Positions 44,620 to 53,994 of a stretch of DNA of 64,000 nucleotides are shown here, in pieces. This DNA comes from JBBIRW01 sp037441565 (GTDB lineage: Bacteria > Desulfobacterota > JBBIRW01): contig JBBIRW010000004.1 of the NCBI GenBank assembly GCA_037441565.1, forward strand, positions 1 through 64,000. The letters are read 5' to 3'. Below the pieces are notes generated by a model. It was given only the letters and a program-made list of their open reading frames with translations, made no database searches and was not told the DNA's origin. The position numbers and the translations under genes were made by a program. Within the stretch, counting starts at the first letter, position 1; the number at the start of each line of letters is the position of its first letter.

Positions 44620-45984
44620 ATGTCAAAGTCGATCCTTGTTGTTGATGATGAAGAAAGTATAAGAAAAACACTCATGGGTATCCTCAATGACGAGGGGTTC
44701 AGGGTTTTGCTTGCTGAAGGGGGGCGCAGATGCTGTGAAATGGTAGAAGAGGAAAACCCTGATCTTGTTCTTCTTGATATCTGGATGCCTGATATGGATG
44801 GTATTGAAACGCTCAGGATAATAAAATCTATTAATCCTTCCATACCGGTTATAATGATTTCGGGTCATGGAACGATAGAGAGTGCTGTTAAAGCTATAAA
44901 ACTGGGTGCTTATGATTTTATTGAAAAACCTCTCTCTTTAGAAAAGGTGGTCCTGGCAATTAACAAAGCCCTTGAACATGTGAGACTTGAAGAGGAAAAC
45001 AGGTTATTGAAACAAAAGATAGAAAGACAGCTTGAAATTATTGGGACCAGCCATGTAATACAGGAAATCAAAGAATTTATTAAAATTGTTGCTCCAACAA
45101 ACACATCCGTTCTGATAACGGGAGAAAGCGGAACAGGAAAGGAGCTTGTTGCAAGGGCAATTCATAAAGAAAGTCCGAGATCCATGAATCCTTTTGTTGA
45201 GGTTAATTGCGCTGCCATCCCGGAGGAGCTGATAGAGAGTGAACTTTTCGGACATGAAAAGGGATCTTTTACGGGTGCCATCCAGAAGAGGAGGGGAAAA
45301 TTTGATCTTGCTAATGGAGGAACAATATTTCTTGATGAAATAGGTGATATGAGTTTAAAAACCCAGGCAAAGATTTTACGAATAATCGAAGAAAAAAAAT
45401 TTGAAAGGGTTGGCGGATCAAAACCTGTTGAGGTCGATGTAAGGATAATCGCTGCTACGAATAAAAATCTGGAGGAGGAGATAAGAAAAGGAAATTTCAG
45501 GGAGGATCTATATTACAGACTCAATGTTATTCCTTTTCATATAAAGCCTTTAAGGGAGAGAAAAGAAGACATTCCAGTCCTTGTTGAATATTTTCTCTCA
45601 AAAATTTGTTCTGAAAATGGAAGGGATAAAAAAGAGATCACGCAAGATGCAATTGATATATTATGTAATTACAACTGGCCTGGTAATGTTAGGGAGTTAA
45701 GAAATCTTATAGAACGCCTTGTGATACTTACTCCGGGGAGAATAATAAGATCATCGGATATCATCGGTTCTCTGAAGGGTGTAACACAAAGGAGATATGA
45801 AAGTGCAATAAATGCAAAGACATACAGGGAAGCGAGGATTAATTTCGAGAAGGAATTTATTTTGCAGAAATTGAGGGAGAATGATTGGAATATATCTAAA
45901 ACCGCTGAGGCAATTGGATTGGAGAGAAGCTATCTCCATAAAAAGATCAAGCTCTACAATATAGAGATACCAAAGAATGAGTAA
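44620..45984 (+). CDS. NtrX/NtrC-type sigma54-dependent response regulator
   Basis: 454 residues: receiver (~4-120; acidic pair Asp9/Asp10 and phospho-acceptor Asp53), AAA+ domain (~140-375) with Walker A GESGTGKE at 168-175, GSFTGA loop, Walker B GGTIFLDEIGDM, and a Fis-type HTH (~410-450). The sigma54-contact loop reads GSFTGA rather than GAFTGA; Phe and Thr are kept. It should remodel sigma54-RNA polymerase at promoters such as that at 57167. Whether that promoter is its target is unknown. Confidence 0.92.
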   Translation: MSKSILVVDDEESIRKTLMGILNDEGFRVLLAEGGRRCCEMVEEENPDLVLLDIWMPDMDGIETLRIIKSINPSIPVIMISGHGTIESAVKAIKLGAYDFIEKPLSLEKVVLAINKALEHVRLEEENRLLKQKIERQLEIIGTSHVIQEIKEFIKIVAPTNTSVLITGESGTGKELVARAIHKESPRSMNPFVEVNCAAIPEELIESELFGHEKGSFTGAIQKRRGKFDLANGGTIFLDEIGDMSLKTQAKILRIIEEKKFERVGGSKPVEVDVRIIAATNKNLEEEIRKGNFREDLYYRLNVIPFHIKPLRERKEDIPVLVEYFLSKICSENGRDKKEITQDAIDILCNYNWPGNVRELRNLIERLVILTPGRIIRSSDIIGSLKGVTQRRYESAINAKTYREARINFEKEFILQKLRENDWNISKTAEAIGLERSYLHKKIKLYNIEIPKNE

Positions 45985-46002
45985 ATAATCTGTATCTTTT
46001 CT

Positions 46003-47838
46003 ATGGAGCCCTTTCCCTTTGGTAAGTATATTATTGTTGAAAAGATAGGATCGGGAGGGATGGCGGAGGTATACAGAGCTATCTCTGTTGGGCCTGATGG
46101 TTTTGAAAAAGAGGTAGCAATAAAAAGGATACATCATCACCTTATGAAAAACAGTGACTTTTTATCAATGTTTATAACAGAGGCAAAGATTTCTGCTCTT
46201 CTTAATCATAACAATATTGTAAACATATACGAGCTTGGATATTTTAATAATGAATATTACATATGTATGGAATATGTTCGGGGAAAAGATCTTGCGGAAT
46301 TTATGAAAAGAACTGTTAAAAGAGGACTATTTGATCCTGATATTGGAATGTATATTATATCGGAGGTTTGTAAGGGTCTTGACTATGCACATAGGAAAAC
46401 AGACTTGAATGGAAATCCACTCAAAATCGTCCACAGAGATATAAGCCCGCAGAATATCCTGATATCCTTTGAGGGAGAGATAAAGATTACTGATTTCGGT
46501 ATCGCAAAGGTAGCCTTAAGAACAAAGGATACAGCACTTGGTATACTTAAAGGGAAAATAGATTATATGTCTCCTGAACAAGTTTCATTTAAGTCCGTTG
46601 ATCATAGGTCAGATATTTATTCAGCAGGTGTTTTACTTTATGAATTAATAACGGGAAGGAAGCCCTACGAGCATCTTAATGATATTGAATTAATTGAAGC
46701 AATTCAGAAAGGGTTTCCTGAAAGTTTATTGAATGATCTCGAGGAGAAACATAAAGAAATAGGTCAAATAATAAGAAAAGCAACAGCGAGAGATATTCGG
46801 GATAGATATGAAAACTGTAAATATTTTTATGATGATATAAGAATGTATCTCTTATATAGGGGTAATGATTATCAGAGGAAGCTCTCCGATCTGATGAGGA
46901 ATATCTTTCCTGAGGAATCAAAAGTAAGAAAAATTGATACAAATGTCAGAAGGATAATTGAACCTACAAAGATATTAAATGTAAAAGAAAGGAAAGTAAC
47001 ATGGTTAAAAAGTAAAATGGCCAAAATTGTCGGATTTCTCTCTGTAGCACTTTCGATAATGATTCTTATTGTATATGTTTTATTACTTAAAAGTGAAAAG
47101 ATAGAAGTTGCCTCAATAAAGATTATCTCCAATCCATCCGATGTCGATGTTTTTTTAAATGATAAGTTAATCTCCAGAAAGACTCCCTTAATAATTGATA
47201 ATCTATCGATAACTGATCAACATGAAATTATCCTCAGGAAGCAGGGTTATTCCGAGGAAAAGAGAAAGCTTGTATTATCTCCCGGTGAGATGAAGGAGTT
47301 GCGCTTTGACTTGAAGGTAGCAAATTTGGAGCAAGATATAAAAAAAATAGAAGAGACATCGAAGCTTCCTGTAAAGAAAAGAAATGCTAGGGAAAAGGGG
47401 GAAATTTATGGGATTTTGAAGATATCGACTAATCCCGGGGATGCGATGGTGTTCATTAATGGAAAATATAAGGGGCAGAGTCCTCTCGAAATCGACTCTA
47501 TTATATCAGGTGAGAACTATGAGATCGTGATTAAAAAGGATGGATACAGGGAATGGAAGAAAACAGTAACTGTGGGAAATAATAAGATCCTGAACCTACA
47601 GATAAAATTGGAGCCTTCTTTTGGCCTGTTAAGCATCAATGTAATTCCATGGGCAGAAGTTATTATCGATGGAAACAGATATGGTGAAACGCCACTACTT
47701 AATATAAAATTGCAAACCGGGAATCGCAAAATTAGATTGATAAATAAAAATCTAAATATTGAAAGAGAGATTGAGGTAAAAATTCACGAAGGCGAACATG
47801 TAAAAAAGGTTGTTGATCTATTTGAGAAATCGAGATAG
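46003..47838 (+). CDS. Membrane Ser/Thr protein kinase with PEGA repeats
   Basis: 611 residues. The kinase domain (~6-280) is complete: glycine loop IGSGGMAEVYRA, Lys41 in VAIKR, catalytic HRDISPQN (Asp146), DFGIAK and SPEQ. A membrane helix follows at ~338-362, then three extracytoplasmic PEGA-type beta domains (~370-445, ~465-535, ~540-605), each with a PxxVxVFxNxKLxxxTPLxI pattern. It ends only 7 bases from the convergent tadC. The substrate cannot be read from sequence. Confidence 0.9.
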   Translation: MEPFPFGKYIIVEKIGSGGMAEVYRAISVGPDGFEKEVAIKRIHHHLMKNSDFLSMFITEAKISALLNHNNIVNIYELGYFNNEYYICMEYVRGKDLAEFMKRTVKRGLFDPDIGMYIISEVCKGLDYAHRKTDLNGNPLKIVHRDISPQNILISFEGEIKITDFGIAKVALRTKDTALGILKGKIDYMSPEQVSFKSVDHRSDIYSAGVLLYELITGRKPYEHLNDIELIEAIQKGFPESLLNDLEEKHKEIGQIIRKATARDIRDRYENCKYFYDDIRMYLLYRGNDYQRKLSDLMRNIFPEESKVRKIDTNVRRIIEPTKILNVKERKVTWLKSKMAKIVGFLSVALSIMILIVYVLLLKSEKIEVASIKIISNPSDVDVFLNDKLISRKTPLIIDNLSITDQHEIILRKQGYSEEKRKLVLSPGEMKELRFDLKVANLEQDIKKIEETSKLPVKKRNAREKGEIYGILKISTNPGDAMVFINGKYKGQSPLEIDSIISGENYEIVIKKDGYREWKKTVTVGNNKILNLQIKLEPSFGLLSINVIPWAEVIIDGNRYGETPLLNIKLQTGNRKIRLINKNLNIEREIEVKIHEGEHVKKVVDLFEKSR

Positions 47839-47845
47839 CCTGGCA

Positions 47846-48673
47846 TCAAAAAGAATGGATGATTCTCAGGATAATGGGTGAGAGAAGTATAATGAAGACC
47901 GATGGAAAGATAAAGAGCATAAGGGGAAGAAGTAGTTTCACAGGTGCTTCTGATGCGAGTTTTTCCGCCATCTGAAATCTTTTAATCCTGAGGTTTCTTG
48001 ATTGTGCCCTGAGAACATTACCTAAGCCAGTTCCCATCTGATCAGCCTGAATAATTGCTGAAATTATCGATGAAAGTTCGCTCAGATTTATCCTATCTGC
48101 CATCTCGAGTAGCGCATCCCTTCTTGAAACCCCCATCTTGATTCTTCTTAATGTTATCTCAAATTCATCCTTGAGTGGCCCAGGCCTCCCATTTTTTATA
48201 ATCCTTTCCATTGCCGCTGCAAAATCTACTCCTGCATCTATAGAGATGGTCAGCATATCAATATGAAAAGGAAGATCGAGCAGGATCATTCTATGTCTTC
48301 TCCGAACAGCTTTTTTAAGTAAAATCAAGGGAAGCACTGAAAGTATCAATGAAAATATGAATGCAAAGCCTGAATTCAAAAAGATAAGTAAAGTGAGAAG
48401 AGATAGAAAGAATAGATACTCCTGAATACATAAAAAGACCCTTGCATTTTTTATCCTTTTGTACCCTGAGGAGTTAAGATTTCTTTCTATATATTCAAAA
48501 TATCTCCGGTCTACAATCTTTTCGTTTATTTTCGATTGAATGGTGAAAATAGCTGCTGCATATTTTATCATCGGGTTTAAGATAAAATCCTTAATTATCC
48601 CTAAGCTTCTGTAAATGGATAGCAGGAATGAGAAAATAGAAAAAAACAGGAGTATATAAAAAGCGGTCTCCAT
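47846..48673 (-). CDS. tadC: TadC-like pilus assembly membrane protein
   Basis: 275 residues of the T2SSF superfamily: membrane helices near 1-20, 85-125 and 245-270 around a cytoplasmic domain (LPFHIDMLTISIDAGVDFAAAMERI). Together with TadB it forms the inner-membrane platform of a tight-adherence pilus. It lies 2 bases after tadB on the minus strand and ends the operon. Confidence 0.88.
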   Translation of the reverse strand: METAFYILLFFSIFSFLLSIYRSLGIIKDFILNPMIKYAAAIFTIQSKINEKIVDRRYFEYIERNLNSSGYKRIKNARVFLCIQEYLFFLSLLTLLIFLNSGFAFIFSLILSVLPLILLKKAVRRRHRMILLDLPFHIDMLTISIDAGVDFAAAMERIIKNGRPGPLKDEFEITLRRIKMGVSRRDALLEMADRINLSELSSIISAIIQADQMGTGLGNVLRAQSRNLRIKRFQMAEKLASEAPVKLLLPLMLFIFPSVFIILLSPIILRIIHSF

Positions 48674-48675
48674 TT

Positions 48676-49509
48676 TTATACCTTTATGTTTACTATCTTC
48701 CTTATAAGAAGGGATCCCATTATCTCCATAACAAGAACAATTGCAAGTATGAGTTTTCCAATTTTTTCTGAAAAAAGTGGATATACAAGTTCATAATCTA
48801 TTATTGATAGAAAAAACAGGAAAAAGGGAGGAATCAGACTAACAATTATTCCCTGTAATTTTCCCTGCGCAGTGAGGGATTTGATCTTTCCCTCTATACG
48901 ATGTCTTTCATCGATAGTCTGAGACAATCTTTCATATATTTCAGATAGATTTCCACCTGTTGTTTTTGCTGTAATAGAGGAGATAACAAATAACTGTATA
49001 TCATCAATAGGATTTCTTTGATAGAAGTTTAACAGTGATTGATGAAAAGCAACTCCAACCCTCTGTTCCTTAAGTATTAATGAAAATTCCTGTGATATTG
49101 GCGGCTTCTCATACCTTGAAACTATTTCTATTGCCTGAAGAAGCGAAAGGCCGGATTTAAGTGAGTTTGAAAGTGACAGCAGAACCGAGGGGAGCTGCAT
49201 CTCTAACTCTTTTAGCCTCCTTTTCCTGAGAATATAAAGGGAATACCTTGGTAAAAGGACTGAGAAAAATAGGATGAAAAGGGAGACAAGGAAACTGGCT
49301 GTTATCAGAAAGGATAGCATGAAGAGAAAGGCAGGGATTCCCGCAAAAATTATCAGCAGTGCTCTTTTATTCATAAAGAGATAAATCTCATTAAATCTTT
49401 TTGAGTAGTTTTCCGCTTTTTCGAATATTCGGGGTGAAATATATTCATAGATGAAATGAAAGGATGAGAATGAGAACAGAAAGATCAGGGCGTATATTAT
49501 GAGTTCCAT
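48676..49509 (-). CDS. tadB: TadB-like pilus assembly membrane protein
   Basis: 277 residues, four or so membrane helices (~1-18, ~50-90, ~220-240, ~250-270) with a T2SSF domain (LPSVLLSLSNSLKSGLSLLQAI). It overlaps the 3' end of the tadA gene by 13 bases, indicating coupled translation. The usual outer-membrane (RcpA/CpaC), TadZ and Flp pilin genes are not next to it. Confidence 0.88.
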   Translation of the reverse strand: MELIIYALIFLFSFSSFHFIYEYISPRIFEKAENYSKRFNEIYLFMNKRALLIIFAGIPAFLFMLSFLITASFLVSLFILFFSVLLPRYSLYILRKRRLKELEMQLPSVLLSLSNSLKSGLSLLQAIEIVSRYEKPPISQEFSLILKEQRVGVAFHQSLLNFYQRNPIDDIQLFVISSITAKTTGGNLSEIYERLSQTIDERHRIEGKIKSLTAQGKLQGIIVSLIPPFFLFFLSIIDYELVYPLFSEKIGKLILAIVLVMEIMGSLLIRKIVNIKV

Positions 49510-50774
49510 AGATCATCCCCATGGGAAAATATTGAAATGTCAAGGGAAAATCCCCTCTGTCTTAAATCCTCATAGAATTTCGGGATCATTCCTGTAGGAA
49601 TGAGTTTACCCATTACCCTTCCATCCCTGTCAAAGCAGGATTGCTTGAAAAGAAATATATCCTGTGTGAGTATTACTCCATTTTCGATACCGCAGATTTC
49701 CGTTATATGCGTGATCTTCCTTGTCCCGCAGAAAAATCTCACCTGATGGACAACTATATTGATAGATGATGCTATCTGTTCTCTAATTGCTTTTACGGGA
49801 AGATCCATTTGAGACATCAGAACCATAGTTTCGAGCCTTGAGAGAAGATCCCTTGGTGAATTTGCATGTGCTGTTGTTATAGATCCATCATGTCCTGTAT
49901 TCATTGCCTGGAGCATATCAAGGGCTTCACCTCCCCTGCATTCACCCACTATTATCCTGTCAGGCCTCATCCTCAAGGCATTTCTCACAAGATCCCTGAT
50001 CGTGATAGCACCCTTTCCCTCGAGGTTTGGTGGTCTTGCCTCGAGCGGGATAACATGTGGCTGAAGTAACTTCAGCTCAGCAGCATCTTCAATGGTAATT
50101 ATCCTTTCACCATCAGGAATAAAAGATGAAAGGATATTGAGAAGGGTTGTCTTTCCCGATCCGGTTCCCCCGGAAATGATGATATTCCTTCGGGTTCTAA
50201 CGCAGATTCTGAGAAACTCAGCTGCCTCTTCTGTTATACTACCAAGCGCTATGAGATCTTCCATGGATAGTAGTTCCTTTGAGAATTTTCTTATCGTTAT
50301 AACAGGACCCTTAAGTGAAACGGGTTTTATTATTGCATTGAGTCTTGATCCATCAGGCAGCCTTGCATCAACAATAGGGGATGACTCGTCCAATCTCCTT
50401 CCGGTTCGAGAAAGTATTCTTTCGAGGATTGTCATCAAGGAGTGTTCAGAAGAAAAGCGTTTATCAGTTTTTTCTATTTTTCCGCCCCTTTCCACATATA
50501 TTTCATCAATTCCATTAATCATTATTTCGGAAACCTTAGGATCCGTCATTAACTCCTCTATAGGACCGAGACCTAAAGCCTCATTAACTATTTCCCTTAT
50601 CAACTCCACTATATTGCCGTTTATTGGTGACATTTCTGAGAGGATCTCGGTTGCCATTTTTTCCATCTTTTTTCGTATTTCAGAGGTTGCCGTTTCTGCT
50701 AAATCAAGTTGCCTCAGGTCAATCCTCTCCAGCAATTTTCTATATACTAAAGCTTTTATATATTCTGCATCCAT
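49497..50774 (-). CDS. tadA: TadA/CpaF-family secretion ATPase
   Basis: 425 residues: an N-terminal helical domain (~1-85) and a hexameric ATPase core with Walker A GGTGSGKTT near 200, IEDAAELKL, DRIIVGECRGGEALDMLQAMNTGHDG and TAHANSP, characteristic of CpaF/TadA. It powers assembly of Flp-type pili. It starts the minus-strand tadABC operon, divergent from the GAF kinase gene. Confidence 0.93.
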   Translation of the reverse strand: MDAEYIKALVYRKLLERIDLRQLDLAETATSEIRKKMEKMATEILSEMSPINGNIVELIREIVNEALGLGPIEELMTDPKVSEIMINGIDEIYVERGGKIEKTDKRFSSEHSLMTILERILSRTGRRLDESSPIVDARLPDGSRLNAIIKPVSLKGPVITIRKFSKELLSMEDLIALGSITEEAAEFLRICVRTRRNIIISGGTGSGKTTLLNILSSFIPDGERIITIEDAAELKLLQPHVIPLEARPPNLEGKGAITIRDLVRNALRMRPDRIIVGECRGGEALDMLQAMNTGHDGSITTAHANSPRDLLSRLETMVLMSQMDLPVKAIREQIASSINIVVHQVRFFCGTRKITHITEICGIENGVILTQDIFLFKQSCFDRDGRVMGKLIPTGMIPKFYEDLRQRGFSLDISIFSHGDDLWNS

Positions 50775-50846
50775 TTCTCACCCCTTCGATAAATCTTACC
50801 ATTCATAAAATCAATGATTATGCCAGCATTCCATCAATATAAATAC

Positions 50847-50875
50847 TTGAAATCTAAGGTGTTATTTATTATACT
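50847..50875 (+). promoter_or_regulatory. Sigma70 promoter of the GAF histidine kinase gene
   Basis: TTGAAA (50847-50852), 17 bases, TATACT (50870-50875); each hexamer matches 5 of 6 consensus bases. Transcription would begin near 50882, 35 bases before the start codon. It is in the 142-base divergent gap with tadA; no convincing minus-strand promoter was found there. Confidence 0.78.
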
Positions 50876-50916
50876 GCATAACAGCCAGTTCGATATCGGG
50901 ACTCTGGGTCCGATTT

Positions 50917-53040
50917 ATGAAAGGGAGAAATTCTCTGACTGAAAGTAACACAACCTTAACATTAGCCAGGAATCTCCTTCTTGATATTCTTGATGGGGTT
51001 TCAAGAGAAGATATACTCAGAAAGATAGCCTCTTATTTTGTCTCAAGGTTAAACCTCGATAGATGTAGCATATTCCTTTTCGATGAGGAAGGAAATTATC
51101 TTAAAAGCGAAGTGAATTATGTTAACGGAGAGTTTGTTAAGCTTGATATTATTTTCCTTCTTGACGATACTTCCCTTGTAGTTAACTGTTTTAAGGAAGG
51201 TAAAACAATAGTAGCAGAGAATGCAGAAACACATCCAATAACAAGCAAGGAACTTGTCCAGAAATTTGGTGACAAAACGCTCTTCGCTGTTCCTGTACTG
51301 GTCCGAGACAAGAGGATTGGTGTTGCAATACTGGGATGGACAGATGAGCTTCATTCAGTGAGTGCTGATGAACTGGCTCAGGCAAAAGAGATTTCTGAAT
51401 TACTTGGAATTGTACTTTCACTCCACATAATCATGGAGAGGGAGAGGGTAAACAGGAGAAGGGCGGTTGAGTTTCAACGTATAATAGATGAACTATACAG
51501 AATGAGTGAAATCATTCAGAGGGTATCAATTTCTGAAAGGCTCAGGGAGATCCTTCTCAAGGCAAAAAATGCAATAGGTTTTGACAGGATAAATGTTTTT
51601 GTCAGTTCACCAGATGGAAGATGGCTTGAATGCATTGCGTCAACAGAACAGGATGTTATAGTTGATCCTATAAAAATTCCACTTGATGAAAGAGGAGGTG
51701 GTCTTTCACAGTCATTCCTCAAGAGTATGGATGTTTATTTCAATGGAATAGGGAATTTACCGCATGAATTGAGGATAAAGAAACCTTATTCAGAGATTGG
51801 AGCAATAAGGTCAAGGAATTTTATAATAACACCAATTATCATGGGAAAAGAAACCATAGGGGTAATAGGGGCGGATAATAAATTCAGTAAAAGACCCATA
51901 GGTCCTGATTCCATAGAGATCCTGAAGATATTTGCATCCTATGTAGCTTATACAATTGAAAACTACAGGCTTTTTGAAAAAACACTGGAAGAAAAGCGGG
52001 AATGGAGCGAGACCTTTGATGCCATAGAAGATCCCATCTTCATTGTGGATGCGGAATATAGAATTTTAAAGGCAAACACAGCTTTTATAAGAAAGACCGG
52101 TCTTTCAAAGGAAGATGCGCTTCTGAAGAGGTGCTATAACGTTTTTTGTAAAAGGGAATCACCTCTTGATAATTGTCCACTCACCCTATTCCTTAAGGAT
52201 CAGGGGAGGAGACGATCTGAGTTTGAACTCGACATGGATGAGAGATCCTATGTTGTTTCCATATTCCCCATCATTGGAAAACAGGGCATAGCTGAAAGAT
52301 TTATCCATGTGGCGAAGGATATCACTGATTATAAAAAACTTAGGGAGGAGCTGTTTCATGCTGAAAAGATGGCATCAATGGGAAGGCTCCTTTCAAGCAT
52401 TTCCCATGAGATAAACAATCCACTAACAAGTATAATCGGGTTTGCTTATATACTCAGCAAGGATGAGGAAGATGAATCAAGGAGGGCTTTTCTTGAGGTT
52501 ATAAAGAAGGAAGCAGAGAGGGCTGCAAAGATCTGCAAAGATTTACTTTTAATGGGAAGGAAGGAGAGGGAAGAGAAGACAAGGGGGAATATAAATGATA
52601 TTCTTGGAGAAATAGTGAAACTGAGGACATATCACTGGGGCATAAATAACATAACGGTTCATTGCGATCTTGATACTTCAGTTACTGACACCATTGCAGA
52701 CTTCCATCGACTCCGACAGGCATTTTTCAACATAATACTGAATGCAGAAGATGCCATAAAGGAACATAAAAAATCGGGAAATATCAGGATAAAAACGCGT
52801 CATGATCCGTTGAATGGAAAGATAAACATTGAGATCTCCGATGATGGTTGTGGAATACCTGCACCACTTTTATCCAAGATCTTTGAGCCATTTTTTACTA
52901 CAAAGGATGTGGGAAAGGGAACAGGGCTTGGTCTATCACTTTCCCACTATATAATCAAACAGCATGGCGGTGATATTCATGTAACAAGTCAGCCCGGAGA
53001 GGGATCAACCTTCTTTATAACCCTTCCGCTTCAGAAATGA
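50917..53040 (+). CDS. Soluble GAF-GAF-PAS sensor histidine kinase
   Basis: 707 residues without membrane segments: GAF 1 (~15-170, DRCSIFLFDEEGNYL), GAF 2 (~195-350, FDRINVFVSSPDGRWL), PAS (~365-480, IEDPIFIVDAEYRILKAN, with a CFCKRESPLDNC-like cysteine pair), HisKA with SHEINNPLTSIIG (His497) and HATPase with NAEDAIKE, DDGCGIP and GTGLGLSL. No cognate response regulator is adjacent. The cysteines in the PAS domain could bind a redox cofactor. Confidence 0.9.
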   Translation: MKGRNSLTESNTTLTLARNLLLDILDGVSREDILRKIASYFVSRLNLDRCSIFLFDEEGNYLKSEVNYVNGEFVKLDIIFLLDDTSLVVNCFKEGKTIVAENAETHPITSKELVQKFGDKTLFAVPVLVRDKRIGVAILGWTDELHSVSADELAQAKEISELLGIVLSLHIIMERERVNRRRAVEFQRIIDELYRMSEIIQRVSISERLREILLKAKNAIGFDRINVFVSSPDGRWLECIASTEQDVIVDPIKIPLDERGGGLSQSFLKSMDVYFNGIGNLPHELRIKKPYSEIGAIRSRNFIITPIIMGKETIGVIGADNKFSKRPIGPDSIEILKIFASYVAYTIENYRLFEKTLEEKREWSETFDAIEDPIFIVDAEYRILKANTAFIRKTGLSKEDALLKRCYNVFCKRESPLDNCPLTLFLKDQGRRRSEFELDMDERSYVVSIFPIIGKQGIAERFIHVAKDITDYKKLREELFHAEKMASMGRLLSSISHEINNPLTSIIGFAYILSKDEEDESRRAFLEVIKKEAERAAKICKDLLLMGRKEREEKTRGNINDILGEIVKLRTYHWGINNITVHCDLDTSVTDTIADFHRLRQAFFNIILNAEDAIKEHKKSGNIRIKTRHDPLNGKINIEISDDGCGIPAPLLSKIFEPFFTTKDVGKGTGLGLSLSHYIIKQHGGDIHVTSQPGEGSTFFITLPLQK

Positions 53041-53042
53041 AT

Positions 53043-53924
53043 CTATTTGAAGTTCAAAAGCTCTTCAAGAAAAGAAGCAAGGGGAGGGGAGATATTTTTT
53101 CTTCTTTTATGTATTATGAGAAAATTCCTTTTTATACTGAGACCCGGCATATTAACAGAGACAAGAGAACCCTTTTCCAATTCATCCTTTACTGCAAAAT
53201 ATGAGATAAATGCAGGACCAATGCCTGCAAGCACACCTCTTTTTATAGCTTCAGGTCCAGGCATTTCCATTGCAACATTTAGTCTTATGCCCATTTTGCG
53301 AAGGGCTTTTTCCGTAATATCCCTTGTTGCTGAGCCTTTCTCTCTGATCAAAAAATATGCATTTTTTAGTTCTTCCAGTAGTATCCTCCTTCTTTTTGCC
53401 CAGGGATGAAATGGATTGACAACAAGGAGTATCCTGTCTTCTAAGAAATCCCTGATTTGAAGCTGTTTTTTTGTTATATGGCCTCCGACAATCCCTATAT
53501 CAAGCTCATCATTGTGGATCTCCTCTTCTATCTTTTGGGTATTGGATATCTGTAAATTGATGCTGATCCCCGGATATTTTGATTTAAATCCCGCAAGTAT
53601 ATCAGGGATGATATAAAAACCCACGGTTGTGCTTGTCCCGATCCTTATCGCTCCCCTTTTAAGTCCCTTTATTTCGTCCAGTGCCCCATTCATCTCCTTC
53701 AGGATCGAAAAGATCTGACGTGCATAGAGCTCAAGGGTCCTGCCCGCCTCAGTCGGAAATACCTTTTTACCCGATAAATCAAAAAGCTTTATACCGAGCT
53801 CTTCTTCAAGTGATTTCATCTGGATAGATACGGCGGGCTGTGTAAGGAATAGCTCCTCTGATGCCCTCGTGAAGCTCCTGTTTTTGATAATTGAGAGAAA
53901 GGTTTTCAGCTTTATTATATCCAT
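53043..53924 (-). CDS. LysR-family transcriptional regulator
   Basis: 293 residues with the N-terminal winged helix (KLKTFLSIIKNRSFTRASEELFLTQPAVSIQMK) and a periplasmic-binding-protein-like effector domain (~90-293). The domain layout resembles CysB/CbbR-type regulators. It is transcribed divergently from the TSUP transporter with a 70-base gap containing a palindrome, the classical LysR arrangement, so the transporter is the probable target. It ends 2 bases from the convergent kinase gene. Confidence 0.9.
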   Translation of the reverse strand: MDIIKLKTFLSIIKNRSFTRASEELFLTQPAVSIQMKSLEEELGIKLFDLSGKKVFPTEAGRTLELYARQIFSILKEMNGALDEIKGLKRGAIRIGTSTTVGFYIIPDILAGFKSKYPGISINLQISNTQKIEEEIHNDELDIGIVGGHITKKQLQIRDFLEDRILLVVNPFHPWAKRRRILLEELKNAYFLIREKGSATRDITEKALRKMGIRLNVAMEMPGPEAIKRGVLAGIGPAFISYFAVKDELEKGSLVSVNMPGLSIKRNFLIIHKRRKNISPPLASFLEELLNFK

Positions 53925-53946
53925 AAAAAAATCCTATGAATAAAAT

Positions 53947-53962
53947 AAAATTAATTAATTTT
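53947..53962. promoter_or_regulatory. Candidate LysR operator in the divergent gap
   Basis: AAAATTAATTAATTTT is a perfect 16-bp palindrome in the 70-base gap between the LysR gene and the TSUP gene. LysR proteins typically bind an interrupted AT-flanked dyad (T-N11-A) at such a position. The sequence is entirely A/T, so chance cannot be excluded. Confidence 0.4.
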
Positions 53963-53994
53963 AATTATAGAAATTTTCCCGTTAAGATTCCAGT

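Noticed and set aside
50800..50830. Minus-strand sigma54-like sequence (TGGCATAATCATTGAT) before tadA
   Set aside because: Spacing is right, but the -12 GC is replaced by GA, and the sequence lies within AT-rich DNA without other support.
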